Part shown: piece after piece, positions 16,143 through 24,451 of the stretch | Numbering within the stretch: the stretch's first letter is position 1 | How the letters are laid out: each line of letters opens with the position of its first letter | From: an uncultured Muribaculaceae bacterium | GTDB lineage: Bacteria; Bacteroidota; Bacteroidia; Bacteroidales; Muribaculaceae | NCBI GenBank assembly: GCA_910584665.1 | Contig: CAJUBL010000021.1 | Location: 1-42,499, forward strand | DNA: 42,499 bases | Reading direction: 5' to 3' | Notes under the pieces: generated by a model | Database searches by the model: none | The model's input: the letters and a program-made list of their open reading frames with translations, nothing else | What the model was told of the DNA's origin: nothing | Made by a program: the position numbers and the translations under genes

Positions 16143-16790
16143 TTATTCAATGACAGCCTCATTGTCGGATGATCCGGATGTGTCCTCGACCATATCAGGG
16201 TCTATGCCTCCGCCAACTTCGAGGGTTATCTTAGTGTTTACGGGAATACGCTGTCCGGGGTGCAGCGGAACACCGCCCGACTTGGCTCCGAGCACAAGAT
16301 CCTTGTATTCGGATGTGACGGTTACGATATTGACATTGAGTCCGAGGCCTTCGAACATAGACAGTCCCTGTCGGCGTGATACGTTCATGAAGTCGGGTAC
16401 TGTGACCATCTTCGGAGAGAATGCCACGATGGTGAGGTATACTGTGCGGCCCGGTTTGACGCGTGCGCCGGCATGCGGAGTCTGCTCGACAACTGTGCCT
16501 GGTTTATGGGCCGATTCGAAAACGGAGTCCATGACCTCGCACTGGAATCCGTTGTCTGTGAGGTTCATTTCGGCAAGTTCCACCGGCTGTCCCTTGAGCG
16601 ACGGTACTATGGCTTCGTCGCCGTGATGTGTCCATGAGTCGAGAAACAGCAACAGCATCCATATAAGGATGAACGCAGTTATGAAGATGTACAGAATGTT
16701 CATCAGCACGGGGTGCTGTCGGGTGAAGTTCAGCAGGCGCTTATATATGCCTGGCCGGTGTGACGGGTTATTGGCTGGATGTGATGCCAT
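16143..16790 (-). CDS. Membrane-anchored PASTA-domain protein
   Basis: 215 residues. A cytoplasmic basic N-terminus is followed by one membrane helix (about 30-50) and two PASTA repeats outside. The first runs VPSLKGQPVELAEMNL to RTVYLTIVAF, the second VPDFMNVSRRQGLSMFEGL to NTKITLEVGGG. PASTA domains bind peptidoglycan fragments or beta-lactams in Ser/Thr kinases and penicillin-binding proteins; here no kinase or transpeptidase is fused. Stand-alone PASTA proteins beside an RluD-type gene are familiar in Bacteroidetes. The C-terminal tail is acidic. It may serve as a cell-wall binding or scaffold protein. Confidence 0.88.
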   Translation of the reverse strand: MASHPANNPSHRPGIYKRLLNFTRQHPVLMNILYIFITAFILIWMLLLFLDSWTHHGDEAIVPSLKGQPVELAEMNLTDNGFQCEVMDSVFESAHKPGTVVEQTPHAGARVKPGRTVYLTIVAFSPKMVTVPDFMNVSRRQGLSMFEGLGLNVNIVTVTSEYKDLVLGAKSGGVPLHPGQRIPVNTKITLEVGGGIDPDMVEDTSGSSDNEAVIE

Positions 16791-16805
16791 GGATGTGATA
16801 CGGTG

Positions 16806-17813
16806 TTAGAGGGTTATAAGTGAGTCGTAGTCGAAGTTCCGAGTGGCAGTGAGTCCGATTACATTATCCCACATCATGGGGGACAGGCCGCCGCCCGGAC
16901 GTTTGACGGTGATGTTCTCGGGCGTGAATTTCTCGCCCGCCATGATGTCACGGGCGGCGACGATGCTTTTGCGGGCGATCTCTATGTTGGGTGTCTCGGA
17001 CGGCGACGGCTGTTTGACAGGCGATCCGAGAGCCTGTTCTATGTTGCGTATGGCCCGGACCATTGCGGCGAGTTCGTCAGGGTCCAGTGAAGCCTTGTGG
17101 TCGGGTCCGGGGAGAGATCTGTCAAGTGTGAAGTGTTTCTCGATGATCTGTGCGCCCATGGCCACTGCGGCTATCGGTACCTCGATGCCCGGTGTGTGGT
17201 CGCTGTAGCCGACCGGACCACGTGTTACGGACCGTAATGAATCCATGGCGCGCAGGTTGACATCGGCCATGGGGGTAGGATACTGTGTGTTGCAGTGGAG
17301 CAGTGCCACATTACTGCTGTCAAGTCCGCGTGATGTAAGAATCTCTACTGCGCGTGTCACCTCGCGGAGTGTGCTCATGCCGGTAGACAGGATTACCGGA
17401 CGGCGCAGTTCGGCTATACGGCGCAGATAAGGCAGATTTGTGATCTCTCCCGAGGGGATTTTCCACCAGTCCATGCCTATCGGGACGAGGGTATCGATCG
17501 AGACAAGGTCAAACGGAGTGCTCATGAAGCCGATCCCCTCGCGGCGGCAAAGGTCGGCAAGGGTGGCGTATGCGTCGAGCGGCAGATGGATACGGCGGCA
17601 CATGTCGAGCTGACTCTCGCCGCTGCCGGTGGTCTCCTTCTGATAGTCTGCCTTGGGCGCTATTGACGATATGACCAGCTCAGGAACTGCAGTCTGGAAT
17701 TTTACATAGTCGGCTCCGGCGAGACGAGCTGTGCGCACCATCTCGCAGGCCATTGACATGTCTCCGTTGTGGTTTACGCCGGCTTCGGCTATTATTATGG
17801 TTTTGGATGTCAT
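16806..17813 (-). CDS. neuB: NeuB-family nonulosonic acid synthase (sialic/legionaminic/pseudaminic type)
   Basis: 335 residues. The enzyme condenses phosphoenolpyruvate with a 6-carbon aminosugar to make a nine-carbon acid. The TIM-barrel domain has IIAEAGVNHNGD, DYVKFQTAVPE, STPFDLVSID, WKIPSGEITNLP, LSTGMST, LLHCNTQYPTP, GYSDHTPG and EKHFTLDRSLPGPDHKASLDP. A SAF/antifreeze-like domain closes the protein (RKSIVAARDIMAGEKFTPENI). Which aminosugar is used (ManNAc, or a diacetamido hexose for legionaminate or pseudaminate) cannot be told from motifs. The LegB-like gene two positions upstream favours legionaminate. Sits 12 bases after the ATP-grasp gene. Confidence 0.93.
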   Translation of the reverse strand: MTSKTIIIAEAGVNHNGDMSMACEMVRTARLAGADYVKFQTAVPELVISSIAPKADYQKETTGSGESQLDMCRRIHLPLDAYATLADLCRREGIGFMSTPFDLVSIDTLVPIGMDWWKIPSGEITNLPYLRRIAELRRPVILSTGMSTLREVTRAVEILTSRGLDSSNVALLHCNTQYPTPMADVNLRAMDSLRSVTRGPVGYSDHTPGIEVPIAAVAMGAQIIEKHFTLDRSLPGPDHKASLDPDELAAMVRAIRNIEQALGSPVKQPSPSETPNIEIARKSIVAARDIMAGEKFTPENITVKRPGGGLSPMMWDNVIGLTATRNFDYDSLITL

Positions 17814-17825
17814 GTTGTCAGACGT

Positions 17826-18773
17826 TTAAATGTGAAAGACGACTTCCTGCATGTAACGGGCTATGAGAGTGCCAGGCCGCCAGTCATTGACCGTATGTAA
17901 TGGAAGTCCGACAGCTTCACTGAGGATGTAGAGTGGCAGATCGGCTCCGGCGGCTACGGCACATACGGCACCTCCGCCCAGGCGCGGGTTGATTTCCATG
18001 AGCAACAGGCGTCCCCGGTTGGTATCCTGAAGGAACTGCAGTGTGACAGCTCCGGTAAGATGCAGTGTGTCAAGAATGTATCGTGTCTGCTCAATGATAT
18101 CGTCGCGCTGGACCGTGACAGTGCGTGTAACCTCGCCTCCGGCAACCTCGAGACGTTCCCGCGGCACGATAGTGATGATCCGGTTGTCGCGGGCTACAAA
18201 GCAGTCGACAGTGTACTCGCGGCGTTGTTCGATGTATTCCTGTATGAGATACCGGGACTGGTCGATGGCACGGAAATCGGTCGACGAGCGTATGATCTTT
18301 ATTCCCTGAGATGCCGAACCGCGGCGCGGTTTGGCTATGAGCGGGAACTGCGGGGCTCCGCGCGTGTAGGTGCGGGGAATGGCGATATGTTCGCGGGCAA
18401 AGAGTTCGGCCGCCACGATCTTGTCAAACATTATGGAGGCTAGCGCCGGCGAGCACACCGGAGCATAACAGTCGGTAAACGGGTATCGGGCCACGACTTC
18501 TACGGCGCCGTCTACAAATGGTATCATTACGTCGATATCATGAGTCTGGACTACGCGGTGCAGATCTCCGACAATGTCATTATCGCTCCATCTCAGTCCC
18601 TCGAGGATAGTGGCTGTACCTGCGATCGGTACCAGCGCCGACAGTTCGTAGCTGTAGAGCCGCAGTTCAAGTCCCAGACGTGAGGCGGCAACGGCGAAGT
18701 GCCGTGCCATGGATACACGTTTGGCTCCTCCGAGCATCAGTACTCCTATCGAATCGGCCCGTTTGGTATTCAT
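17826..18773 (-). CDS. ATP-grasp protein (carbamoyl-phosphate synthase-like)
   Basis: 315 residues. The N-terminal pre-ATP domain carries VLMLGGAKRVSMARHF; the ATP-grasp domain has PLIAKPRRGSASQGI and LIQEYIEQRREYTVDCF, and the Mg2+-binding motif LLMEINPRLGGG. Such proteins ligate a carboxylate to an amine or thiol through an acyl-phosphate. ATP-grasp genes occur in nonulosonic acid clusters of several bacteria, where their role is not settled; here it lies between legB-like and neuB with ATGA overlap on the LegB side, which suggests a role in the same sugar pathway (inference). Confidence 0.88.
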   Translation of the reverse strand: MNTKRADSIGVLMLGGAKRVSMARHFAVAASRLGLELRLYSYELSALVPIAGTATILEGLRWSDNDIVGDLHRVVQTHDIDVMIPFVDGAVEVVARYPFTDCYAPVCSPALASIMFDKIVAAELFAREHIAIPRTYTRGAPQFPLIAKPRRGSASQGIKIIRSSTDFRAIDQSRYLIQEYIEQRREYTVDCFVARDNRIITIVPRERLEVAGGEVTRTVTVQRDDIIEQTRYILDTLHLTGAVTLQFLQDTNRGRLLLMEINPRLGGGAVCAVAAGADLPLYILSEAVGLPLHTVNDWRPGTLIARYMQEVVFHI

Positions 18774-19771
18774 ATGTTATATATGTCGGGTTTATACTTG
18801 GCCAGGTTGGAAGGGCAGGTGAACCATTCGATCGTGTGGCGAAGCCCTTCCTCGAGCGACACTTCGGGCTTCCATGATGTCAGGGATGTGATGAGGGTAT
18901 TGTCACCGCAGAGCCTGAACACTTCGCTTCCGGAAGGGCGCAGACGCTGCGGGTCTGTCACCCACTCGATGTCGGCCTCCATGAGGCGCGCGATGGTGTC
19001 GAGAGTGTGTCGCATCGATACTTCGGTGCCGGTGGCGATGTTGATCTCACGTCCTTCGAGGCCGGGAGTTTCGCCTAAGGCTATGAACCCCCGGCAGGTA
19101 TCGGTCACGAAGTTGAAGTCACGGGTGGGTGACAGGTCTCCGATTTTGACTGAACGTCGGCCGGCGGCAATCTGTGATATTATCGTAGGAATGATGGCCC
19201 GGGCGCTCTGGCGGGGGCCGTAGGTGTTGAAAGGACGTGCGATGACTACCGGCAGGTCAAATGCGTTGAAAAAGCTCTTGGCCAGAGCGTCGGCTCCGAT
19301 CTTGGTGGCTGAATAGGGTGACTGGGGCTGCCGGGGATGTGTCTCGGGTATAGGCACTGTTATGGCGGTGCCGTATACTTCGCTTGTCGAGGTGACAACC
19401 AGCCGGCGTGTGCCGGCATCGCGTGCGGCCAGGCACATGTTCAAGGTGCCTTTGATGTTTGTATCCACATAGCTCTCCGGCGCTATGTAGCTGTAGGGAA
19501 TGGCTATGAGTGCCGCCAGATGGTAGACGGTGTCGCAATCTCTGACTATCTCGCGGCAGAACGACTGGTCACGAACGTCTCCGGTGACGGTCTCGAGCTG
19601 CGGATGATGGTTGCCCTCAAGCCATCCGAGATTGTTGAAAGAGTTGTACTGGGCCAGGGCACGTACGGTATATCCGTGCTCCAGCAGCATGTCGGTGAGG
19701 TGTGACCCTATGAAGCCGTCGGCTCCGGTTACGAGCACACGTGTGTTATTGTTGTCTGTTTTTATCCCCAT
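18770..19771 (-). CDS. legB: NAD-dependent nucleotide-sugar 4,6-dehydratase, LegB-like
   Basis: 333 residues, a short-chain dehydrogenase of the extended type. The NAD-binding motif is TGADGFIGSH (Gly16, Gly19, Gly22), with TSTSEVYG and the catalytic Tyr153/Lys157 of YSATK. Stretches such as LAALIAIPYSYIAPESYVDTN, RPFNTYGPRQSARAIIPTII and KIGDLSPTRDF are closely like LegB, the UDP/GDP-GlcNAc 4,6-dehydratase that opens the legionaminic acid route. It overlaps the upstream lipoprotein gene by 10 bases and the ATP-grasp gene by 4. The usual next enzyme, aminotransferase LegC, is absent from the window. Confidence 0.9.
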   Translation of the reverse strand: MGIKTDNNNTRVLVTGADGFIGSHLTDMLLEHGYTVRALAQYNSFNNLGWLEGNHHPQLETVTGDVRDQSFCREIVRDCDTVYHLAALIAIPYSYIAPESYVDTNIKGTLNMCLAARDAGTRRLVVTSTSEVYGTAITVPIPETHPRQPQSPYSATKIGADALAKSFFNAFDLPVVIARPFNTYGPRQSARAIIPTIISQIAAGRRSVKIGDLSPTRDFNFVTDTCRGFIALGETPGLEGREINIATGTEVSMRHTLDTIARLMEADIEWVTDPQRLRPSGSEVFRLCGDNTLITSLTSWKPEVSLEEGLRHTIEWFTCPSNLAKYKPDIYNI

Positions 19772-20208
19772 TTCTTAAGTTTATAAAAATAGGTTTTATT
19801 GTCGTCGGCCGAGGTATATTCCAGCTCGATGTTACTTCGGGACAGTTTTATGATCTTAAGTCTGGCCCGTTCGGGCAGGCGCGTTATGACAGGCGGGGTG
19901 CCCAGACCGTATGTGAAGTCGGTGTACAGGTAACCATCCTCTTCGTGCCAGGTGCCGGTGGCGGTAGGTCCGACAGTGGTGTGGTTGTCGAAGTCGGGTA
20001 TGAGTATCTCGATGGCCGCGTTCTGGAATTTCCAGATGACACATGGTCCGGTATATTCCGGGTCTGATGTTCCGTCTATATCGATCGACTCCAGTCGCCA
20101 TGATCCGAACCAGTCGCCGATATCGCCGTTATTGCGTGTGCATGACGGTGATGCCAGAGCGGTAACAATGGCGAGCATCAGCATGCCGATGTACTGTATG
20201 CGTTTCAT
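19762..20208 (-). CDS. Small lipocalin-like lipoprotein, unknown function
   Basis: 148 residues. A lipoprotein signal ends at Cys23 (LASPSC). The mature part starts with IGDWFGSWRLESIDIDG and alternates short beta strands with a GTWHEEDGYLYTDF centre, as in small lipocalin-like proteins of Bacteroidetes that bind or shield lipophilic molecules. Eight to ten beta strands would form a compact barrel. It overlaps the Wzi-like gene by ATGA and the LegB-like gene by 10 bases, so it is part of the same translation-coupled string. No specific ligand can be named. Confidence 0.75.
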   Translation of the reverse strand: MKRIQYIGMLMLAIVTALASPSCTRNNGDIGDWFGSWRLESIDIDGTSDPEYTGPCVIWKFQNAAIEILIPDFDNHTTVGPTATGTWHEEDGYLYTDFTYGLGTPPVITRLPERARLKIIKLSRSNIELEYTSADDNKTYFYKLKKWG

Positions 20209-21737
20209 TTGTGCCCGATGTTAAAGGATGTGCTGTAGGATATGGTTACAAGAGCTCCGGCAGTGTTGCCGTAGAGTTTGCCGCGGTCGAAAGCTATCTG
20301 TGCCCTGATGTTGAGATTGCCCTGACTCACAGGTGTGCGGTATGTGCCTTCGAACATCATAGACGTGTCGCCGGCGGTCTCGGTCCTCGGAACGGCATGT
20401 GTACCCCAAGAACGTCTGTATCCGCCGAGAATCCTGTAGCCCAGTCGGGGAGAAACAGTGCCGCAGATACCGATGTGGAAGCCTCTCACCCTGTTGTCAG
20501 TGAAGCCCTGATAGCCGTCGAGGTTGTATATCGGTGACTTTATGAACGGCGTGCCGAGCGACATACCGTAGTTGGCATACGAGTTATAGTAGCTGTTGTT
20601 ATAGTTGTCGTCGCTGCCGTCGGTGTGTATCGGGAAATATTTTCCGTGGAGATCGGACGGGTCGACGTGTATGGGGCCGGACTGGTTGGTGAAGTCGATG
20701 TATTCGGCGACGATGCCGTCAATGATTCCTGTTGCCGGTGCCGTGTATTCCAGTCCCCACAGGCCGTCGAAGCCGTTGAGAAAGCCTATGCCTGAGCCTG
20801 TCTCCCATGGTTTCTGAAGATACCCCCTGAGAGTTCCCCGCCGGCCGGGAAGCCGGTATGTGAGCAATATGTCCCAGGAGCCTAAGGTGCTGCCGAGGTA
20901 ATAGTCTTCATCACCGTATGTGGGGATGAACATCTTGATGTATTCTTTGATTCCGTGCGGGTTTTCTGTAATGCTTACGTTGCCCTGAAAATACCGGTAG
21001 GTGGTTCCGCCGAAGAAGGCTGCTGCCTGCATTCCGACGGTCAGGGTGAGCGGCATGGACGATCGGGTGCGCAGGTAACATCGCTTGTAGGTATAGAGAC
21101 GTCCGGTACAGTAGTTGCCGTAGTAAAGATTGCTGTGATTTTCGAGCCAGTGACCGTCGGTCATCCATCCGTAGCTTATCTCGCCCTGTATCTCGACCCA
21201 CTTTCCGGTATAAGGGACCGGCTGGAAGTCATTGAAGCCTGCGCGTATCTGCGGTATGGGGCGGGCATTGGGCCCCTCGGTAAGGTCGCCCGACGACAAC
21301 CTGTTGTTGAGCAGTGCCGATTCGGCATTTTTCATGCCTGCCTGCAGAAACAGCGACCGGTAGTCGGCACGTCCGTAGAGCTGTTGCAGCCACAGCCTTG
21401 CCGGGTGCCTGGAGTTGCCGTACCACTGTTCCGTGGTTATGTCATAGCTTCGGTATGTGGCCGGTGAACTGTAACCGCCTGCCGCCTCGACCCCCCAGAT
21501 GCAGCTGAACCTGTCGCTGAGGTGCCTGCCGGAGCTGAGTCTGACTGAAGCGATAGCATTGGAACTCTGTGTTATGATACCGTGATTGTTGGATGCTATG
21601 TAGTATGGTGCGAATGTACCTGAACCGTCCCCTCCCGATACCGACACATCAAGTATGACGGGATAGGCAGCTCCGGCTGACAGCGATGCTGTCAGGGTCA
21701 GCAATGTCATGACCGATGATATGAGTGATAGTTTCAT
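20205..21737 (-). CDS. Wzi-family capsule-associated outer-membrane protein
   Basis: 510 residues. A signal peptide (about 1-23, ending AGA) precedes a beta-rich chain with alternating aromatic strands consistent with an outer-membrane barrel of about 18 strands. Features of the Bacteroidetes Wzi-like family are FAPYYIASNNHG, LQQLYGRADYRSLFLQAGMK, FNDFQPVPYTGKWVEIQGEI, GFLNGFDGLWGLEYT and a closing barrel strand. Wzi in Enterobacteria is a lectin that helps hold capsule on the surface. The gene lies immediately downstream of glsB and upstream of the nonulosonic acid genes, which suggests that the acidic sugar is destined for a surface polymer. Family call by motif similarity. Confidence 0.85.
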   Translation of the reverse strand: MKLSLISSVMTLLTLTASLSAGAAYPVILDVSVSGGDGSGTFAPYYIASNNHGIITQSSNAIASVRLSSGRHLSDRFSCIWGVEAAGGYSSPATYRSYDITTEQWYGNSRHPARLWLQQLYGRADYRSLFLQAGMKNAESALLNNRLSSGDLTEGPNARPIPQIRAGFNDFQPVPYTGKWVEIQGEISYGWMTDGHWLENHSNLYYGNYCTGRLYTYKRCYLRTRSSMPLTLTVGMQAAAFFGGTTYRYFQGNVSITENPHGIKEYIKMFIPTYGDEDYYLGSTLGSWDILLTYRLPGRRGTLRGYLQKPWETGSGIGFLNGFDGLWGLEYTAPATGIIDGIVAEYIDFTNQSGPIHVDPSDLHGKYFPIHTDGSDDNYNNSYYNSYANYGMSLGTPFIKSPIYNLDGYQGFTDNRVRGFHIGICGTVSPRLGYRILGGYRRSWGTHAVPRTETAGDTSMMFEGTYRTPVSQGNLNIRAQIAFDRGKLYGNTAGALVTISYSTSFNIGHK

Positions 21738-21758
21738 GGGCAGAGAGACCGGTAAATT

Positions 21759-22703
21759 CTACAGGTGTTCGCTGAGATCGAAACTTTCGATGTGACGGCG
21801 TTTTTTTTCCTCGAATATCTCATTGATGGCAAAGAATATTCCAGTCTCCTCGACATCACCGAAGAGGTCGTTGATGGCTGTCCCGAACATGTGCATCGTC
21901 GGGGAAAGGCTCATGTAGGCGTTGACCAGAGGCGGGATGTTGACGCCATGGGCGCGTACGGCGTTGTTCAGTATGCGGTAATCGTCTTTGAAAGTTCTGC
22001 CGGTGAACAGTGACTCCATGGCTCTGATATCCATCTCGGGTATCTCGAGCGGTGTTATGGGGTAAACCAGTCGGTCGTGGTCCGGAAAGTGCTTGTTGAG
22101 GAAATACAGTATCATGTTGCGGCATTCGCGCGAATATGTCGGATACATGGTCATTTTGCCGAAGAGGTACCTGATATTCCTGTTCTTGACTGTCAGCGCA
22201 CCGAGACCGTCCCACAGGTTGTCGAGGGCGAATATGGCTTTGGCACCTTTGCGGGATGACTGGTACTCGATGCGTACGAACGATCGCCCGAGTTCGAGCG
22301 TATTCGGCAGGAATTCCTTTATGAACCGTGGCGAGAACCTGAACATATGGCTTGTGGCGATACGGGGATTTCCCTCGCTGTCAAATTTAATGTCGGCACC
22401 GTATATGAACCGGTATCCGCCCAGTATGAGCCTTGCTTCCGGATCCCATACTATAAGCTGTCTGCATGGGACATCCATTGTATCGTACTCGTCGATATCT
22501 ACGGCTTTGCCCGTTCCGCCGCCCGCTTCGCGGAATGCCTGTTCCCGCAGCCGTCCTATCTCGCGCATGACGTTCGGTGACTCATGGGCATCGGTGACAT
22601 AGATATGGTTGTTGCCCTTGTTTGAGAACCGTAGGAACCGGTCGGGCGTCAGCTCGGCTTCGAGCAGTTCTACAGGTACAGGGGCTATGATTTCTTCTTG
22701 CAT
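21759..22703 (-). CDS. glsB: GlsB-like glycine N-acyltransferase (GNAT/OlsB type)
   Basis: 314 residues with a GNAT-type acyltransferase fold related to OlsB/hemolysin. IGRLREQAFREAGGGTG, YDTMDVPCRQLIVWDPEARLILGGYRF and FIKEFLPNTLELGRSFVRIEYQ mark the acyl-ACP-dependent enzymes that make N-acyl glycine or ornithine lipids. In Bacteroides the GlsB/GlsA pair first attaches a 3-hydroxy fatty acid to glycine and then acylates its hydroxyl (known of the family). The partner GlsA-like gene is 21 bases upstream, matching that arrangement. The membrane lipid product is expected to be glycine lipid; ornithine is less likely but possible. Confidence 0.9.
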   Translation of the reverse strand: MQEEIIAPVPVELLEAELTPDRFLRFSNKGNNHIYVTDAHESPNVMREIGRLREQAFREAGGGTGKAVDIDEYDTMDVPCRQLIVWDPEARLILGGYRFIYGADIKFDSEGNPRIATSHMFRFSPRFIKEFLPNTLELGRSFVRIEYQSSRKGAKAIFALDNLWDGLGALTVKNRNIRYLFGKMTMYPTYSRECRNMILYFLNKHFPDHDRLVYPITPLEIPEMDIRAMESLFTGRTFKDDYRILNNAVRAHGVNIPPLVNAYMSLSPTMHMFGTAINDLFGDVEETGIFFAINEIFEEKKRRHIESFDLSEHL

Positions 22704-22724
22704 CTGACGGTTGTTTTGTTCTTT

Positions 22725-23615
22725 TTAATTGGGAATATCGTACTTTGAACCGGTATCTTCCGATGCCAGTCCGTAGACTATATCCTTTATTTTACGGGCC
22801 TGGTCATTAGCGCCGGTACCGTTGTCAAGCGACTGCCAGGGTATCATGCTGCCTATGGAGATCATGAATCTGGAGCCCTGGCACCGGAACACCTCGCCGG
22901 GCAATCTTATCATTTCTATATTGAAACGCAGACCCAGGCGCGTCCTTAGCCGTGCAAATTTATAAAAAAAAGCTGAATTATGGCCATTAAAGTGCACAGG
23001 AATTATGTCTCGATGGTATTGGACCGATTTATTGACGAACATTTTGTGCCACCGTAGGTCTTTTATGATATGGTCGCTGCCGCGCCTGGACACAAGTCCT
23101 GCCGGGAATATTATGACCGGGTTGTCGGCCTGCATTGCCTCGTCAAGCAGTGAGGATGACTTGCGGGACTGCGAACCGTGCTTGTTGATGGGGATGAATG
23201 TGCCGCTCAGTGGCTGTATGGCCATGAGCAGGTCGTTGACGACAAATTTCACTCCCGGGCCCCAGTAGGATGTCGCCCAGTCGATAAGCGCCATGCCGTC
23301 GAGGCCGCCGAGCGGATGGTTGCTGACGATGGTGACCCGCCGGTGGCCGCGTGGCGGAAGACGGTCGGCGCCTGTGACCCCGACAGAGATATCGAGATGG
23401 TCGAGAACACCTCGGCAGAAGTCGGCGTCACGCTTGCCACGGCACACTCTCAGCATCTCGTTCATCTCGTCCTGACAGATGATGCGTTCAAGCCACTTCA
23501 CGAGAAAGCGCGGCATGAACCGTCTCACACCGGGTATGCGCTGACGCAGTACGGCGTCGAGATCGATCTGCATTGCTTCGGCGTGATCTGTTGTATGATG
23601 TATGTTGTCGTTCAT
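22725..23615 (-). CDS. glsA: GlsA-like O-acyltransferase (PlsC/LPLAT type), glycine-lipid synthesis
   Basis: 296 residues (282 if the second Met at 23573 is used). The LPLAT signature is NHPLGGLDG, which puts five residues between His and Asp rather than the usual four; this variant is familiar in the Bacteroidetes branch. VIIFPAGLVSRRG is the second substrate motif, with IPVHFNGHNS near the C-terminus. It should esterify a second acyl chain onto the hydroxy-acyl-glycine made by GlsB. It is the first gene of the operon. The -7 box at 23624-23631 is so close to the ATG at 23615 that the mRNA would be nearly leaderless, so the internal ATG at 23573 is a real alternative start. Confidence 0.88.
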   Translation of the reverse strand: MNDNIHHTTDHAEAMQIDLDAVLRQRIPGVRRFMPRFLVKWLERIICQDEMNEMLRVCRGKRDADFCRGVLDHLDISVGVTGADRLPPRGHRRVTIVSNHPLGGLDGMALIDWATSYWGPGVKFVVNDLLMAIQPLSGTFIPINKHGSQSRKSSSLLDEAMQADNPVIIFPAGLVSRRGSDHIIKDLRWHKMFVNKSVQYHRDIIPVHFNGHNSAFFYKFARLRTRLGLRFNIEMIRLPGEVFRCQGSRFMISIGSMIPWQSLDNGTGANDQARKIKDIVYGLASEDTGSKYDIPN

Positions 23616-23623
23616 TTTGGACG

Positions 23624-23631
23624 CAAAGATA
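23624..23631 (-). promoter_or_regulatory. -7 box for the glsA-led operon
   Basis: Minus strand TATCTTTG, an exact TAnnTTTG match, nine bases before the ATG at 23615. No -33 TTTG was found at normal spacing. It faces away from the OmpA promoter 56 bases to the right, so the two operons are divergently transcribed from this gap. Confidence 0.55.
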
Positions 23632-23686
23632 CAACTTTTTTATGTGCACGATTGTAATATCAGTAGTGATTGTGATATGAAATTTG

Positions 23687-23694
23687 TATATTTG
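23687..23694 (+). promoter_or_regulatory. -7 box for the OmpA-family lipoprotein gene
   Basis: TATATTTG is an exact match to TAnnTTTG. Transcription would begin near 23701, leaving about 45 bases of AT-rich leader before the ATG at 23746. A TTG at 23670-23672 is closer than the normal -33 distance. Confidence 0.55.
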
Positions 23695-23745
23695 CAAGTG
23701 TGAATTAACGAATCTAAGTTTTAATTGTTTAATGTATAGAAGGTT

Positions 23746-24447
23746 ATGAAATTGACTAAGGTTTTTGTCGCCGGTGGAACGGCACTGGCCATATTGGTCT
23801 CGAGCGGATGCTCGTCAATGACACAGACAGGTAAGGGTGCTCTGATAGGCGGCGGCGGAGGTGGCGCTCTCGGCGCTGGCATAGGCGCTCTGATAGGTGG
23901 CGGCAAGGGTGCCGGGATAGGTGCCGGGATAGGTGCGGCTGTAGGTGCCGGCGCCGGCGCATTGATAGGTCGTAAAATGGATAAACAGCAGAAGGAGCTC
24001 CAGGAACAGCTGGCCCAGCAGGCTACAGTGGAGCAGACAACCGACCAGAATGGTCTGCAGGCCATCAAGGTCACATTCCAGGGAGGTATCCTGTTCCCTA
24101 CCAACGGGACTACACTGAGTACGTCGGCTCAGGCCGATCTGGCTCGTTTCGCCGCTTCGCTCAAGCAGAACCCCGAGACTAATGTTCAGATATACGGTTT
24201 TACAGACAATACCGGCTCCATGCAGGTCAATCAGCGTGTGGCATCAGGACGTGCCGATGCTGTGCTTGTTGACCTTGTGAACTGCGGTATCTCGCCTACA
24301 CGTCTTTCTGCTCAGGGTATTCCGATGGCCGACTATGTGGCTTCGAATGACACAGCTGCCGGACGTGCCCAGAACCGCCGTGTGGAGATATACATCACCG
24401 CCAACGAGAAGATGATACAGCAGGCCCAGGCCGGCACACTGCAGTAA
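23746..24447 (+). CDS. OmpA-family lipoprotein with glycine-zipper segment
   Basis: 233 residues. The lipobox SSGC places the lipid on Cys22. Residues about 31-75 form a glycine-zipper of repeated GAGIGAxxG units, likely a short membrane-inserting helical pair; the DNA here contains a 12-base tandem duplication (GTGCCGGGATAG twice, around 23908-23932). A short coiled-coil (about 77-95, KQQKELQEQLAQQ) leads to an OmpA C-terminal domain with GFTDNTGS and NRRVEIYI, which binds peptidoglycan diaminopimelate. The role is probably to tether the outer membrane to the cell wall. It is monocistronic and has its own -7 box. Confidence 0.92.
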   Translation: MKLTKVFVAGGTALAILVSSGCSSMTQTGKGALIGGGGGGALGAGIGALIGGGKGAGIGAGIGAAVGAGAGALIGRKMDKQQKELQEQLAQQATVEQTTDQNGLQAIKVTFQGGILFPTNGTTLSTSAQADLARFAASLKQNPETNVQIYGFTDNTGSMQVNQRVASGRADAVLVDLVNCGISPTRLSAQGIPMADYVASNDTAAGRAQNRRVEIYITANEKMIQQAQAGTLQ

Positions 24448-24451
24448 TACC

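Noticed and set aside
23840..23960. Recent insertion or collagen-like repeat in the OmpA gene
   Set aside because: The Gly-rich tract is the usual glycine-zipper segment of this protein family; only a 12-base duplication stands out.
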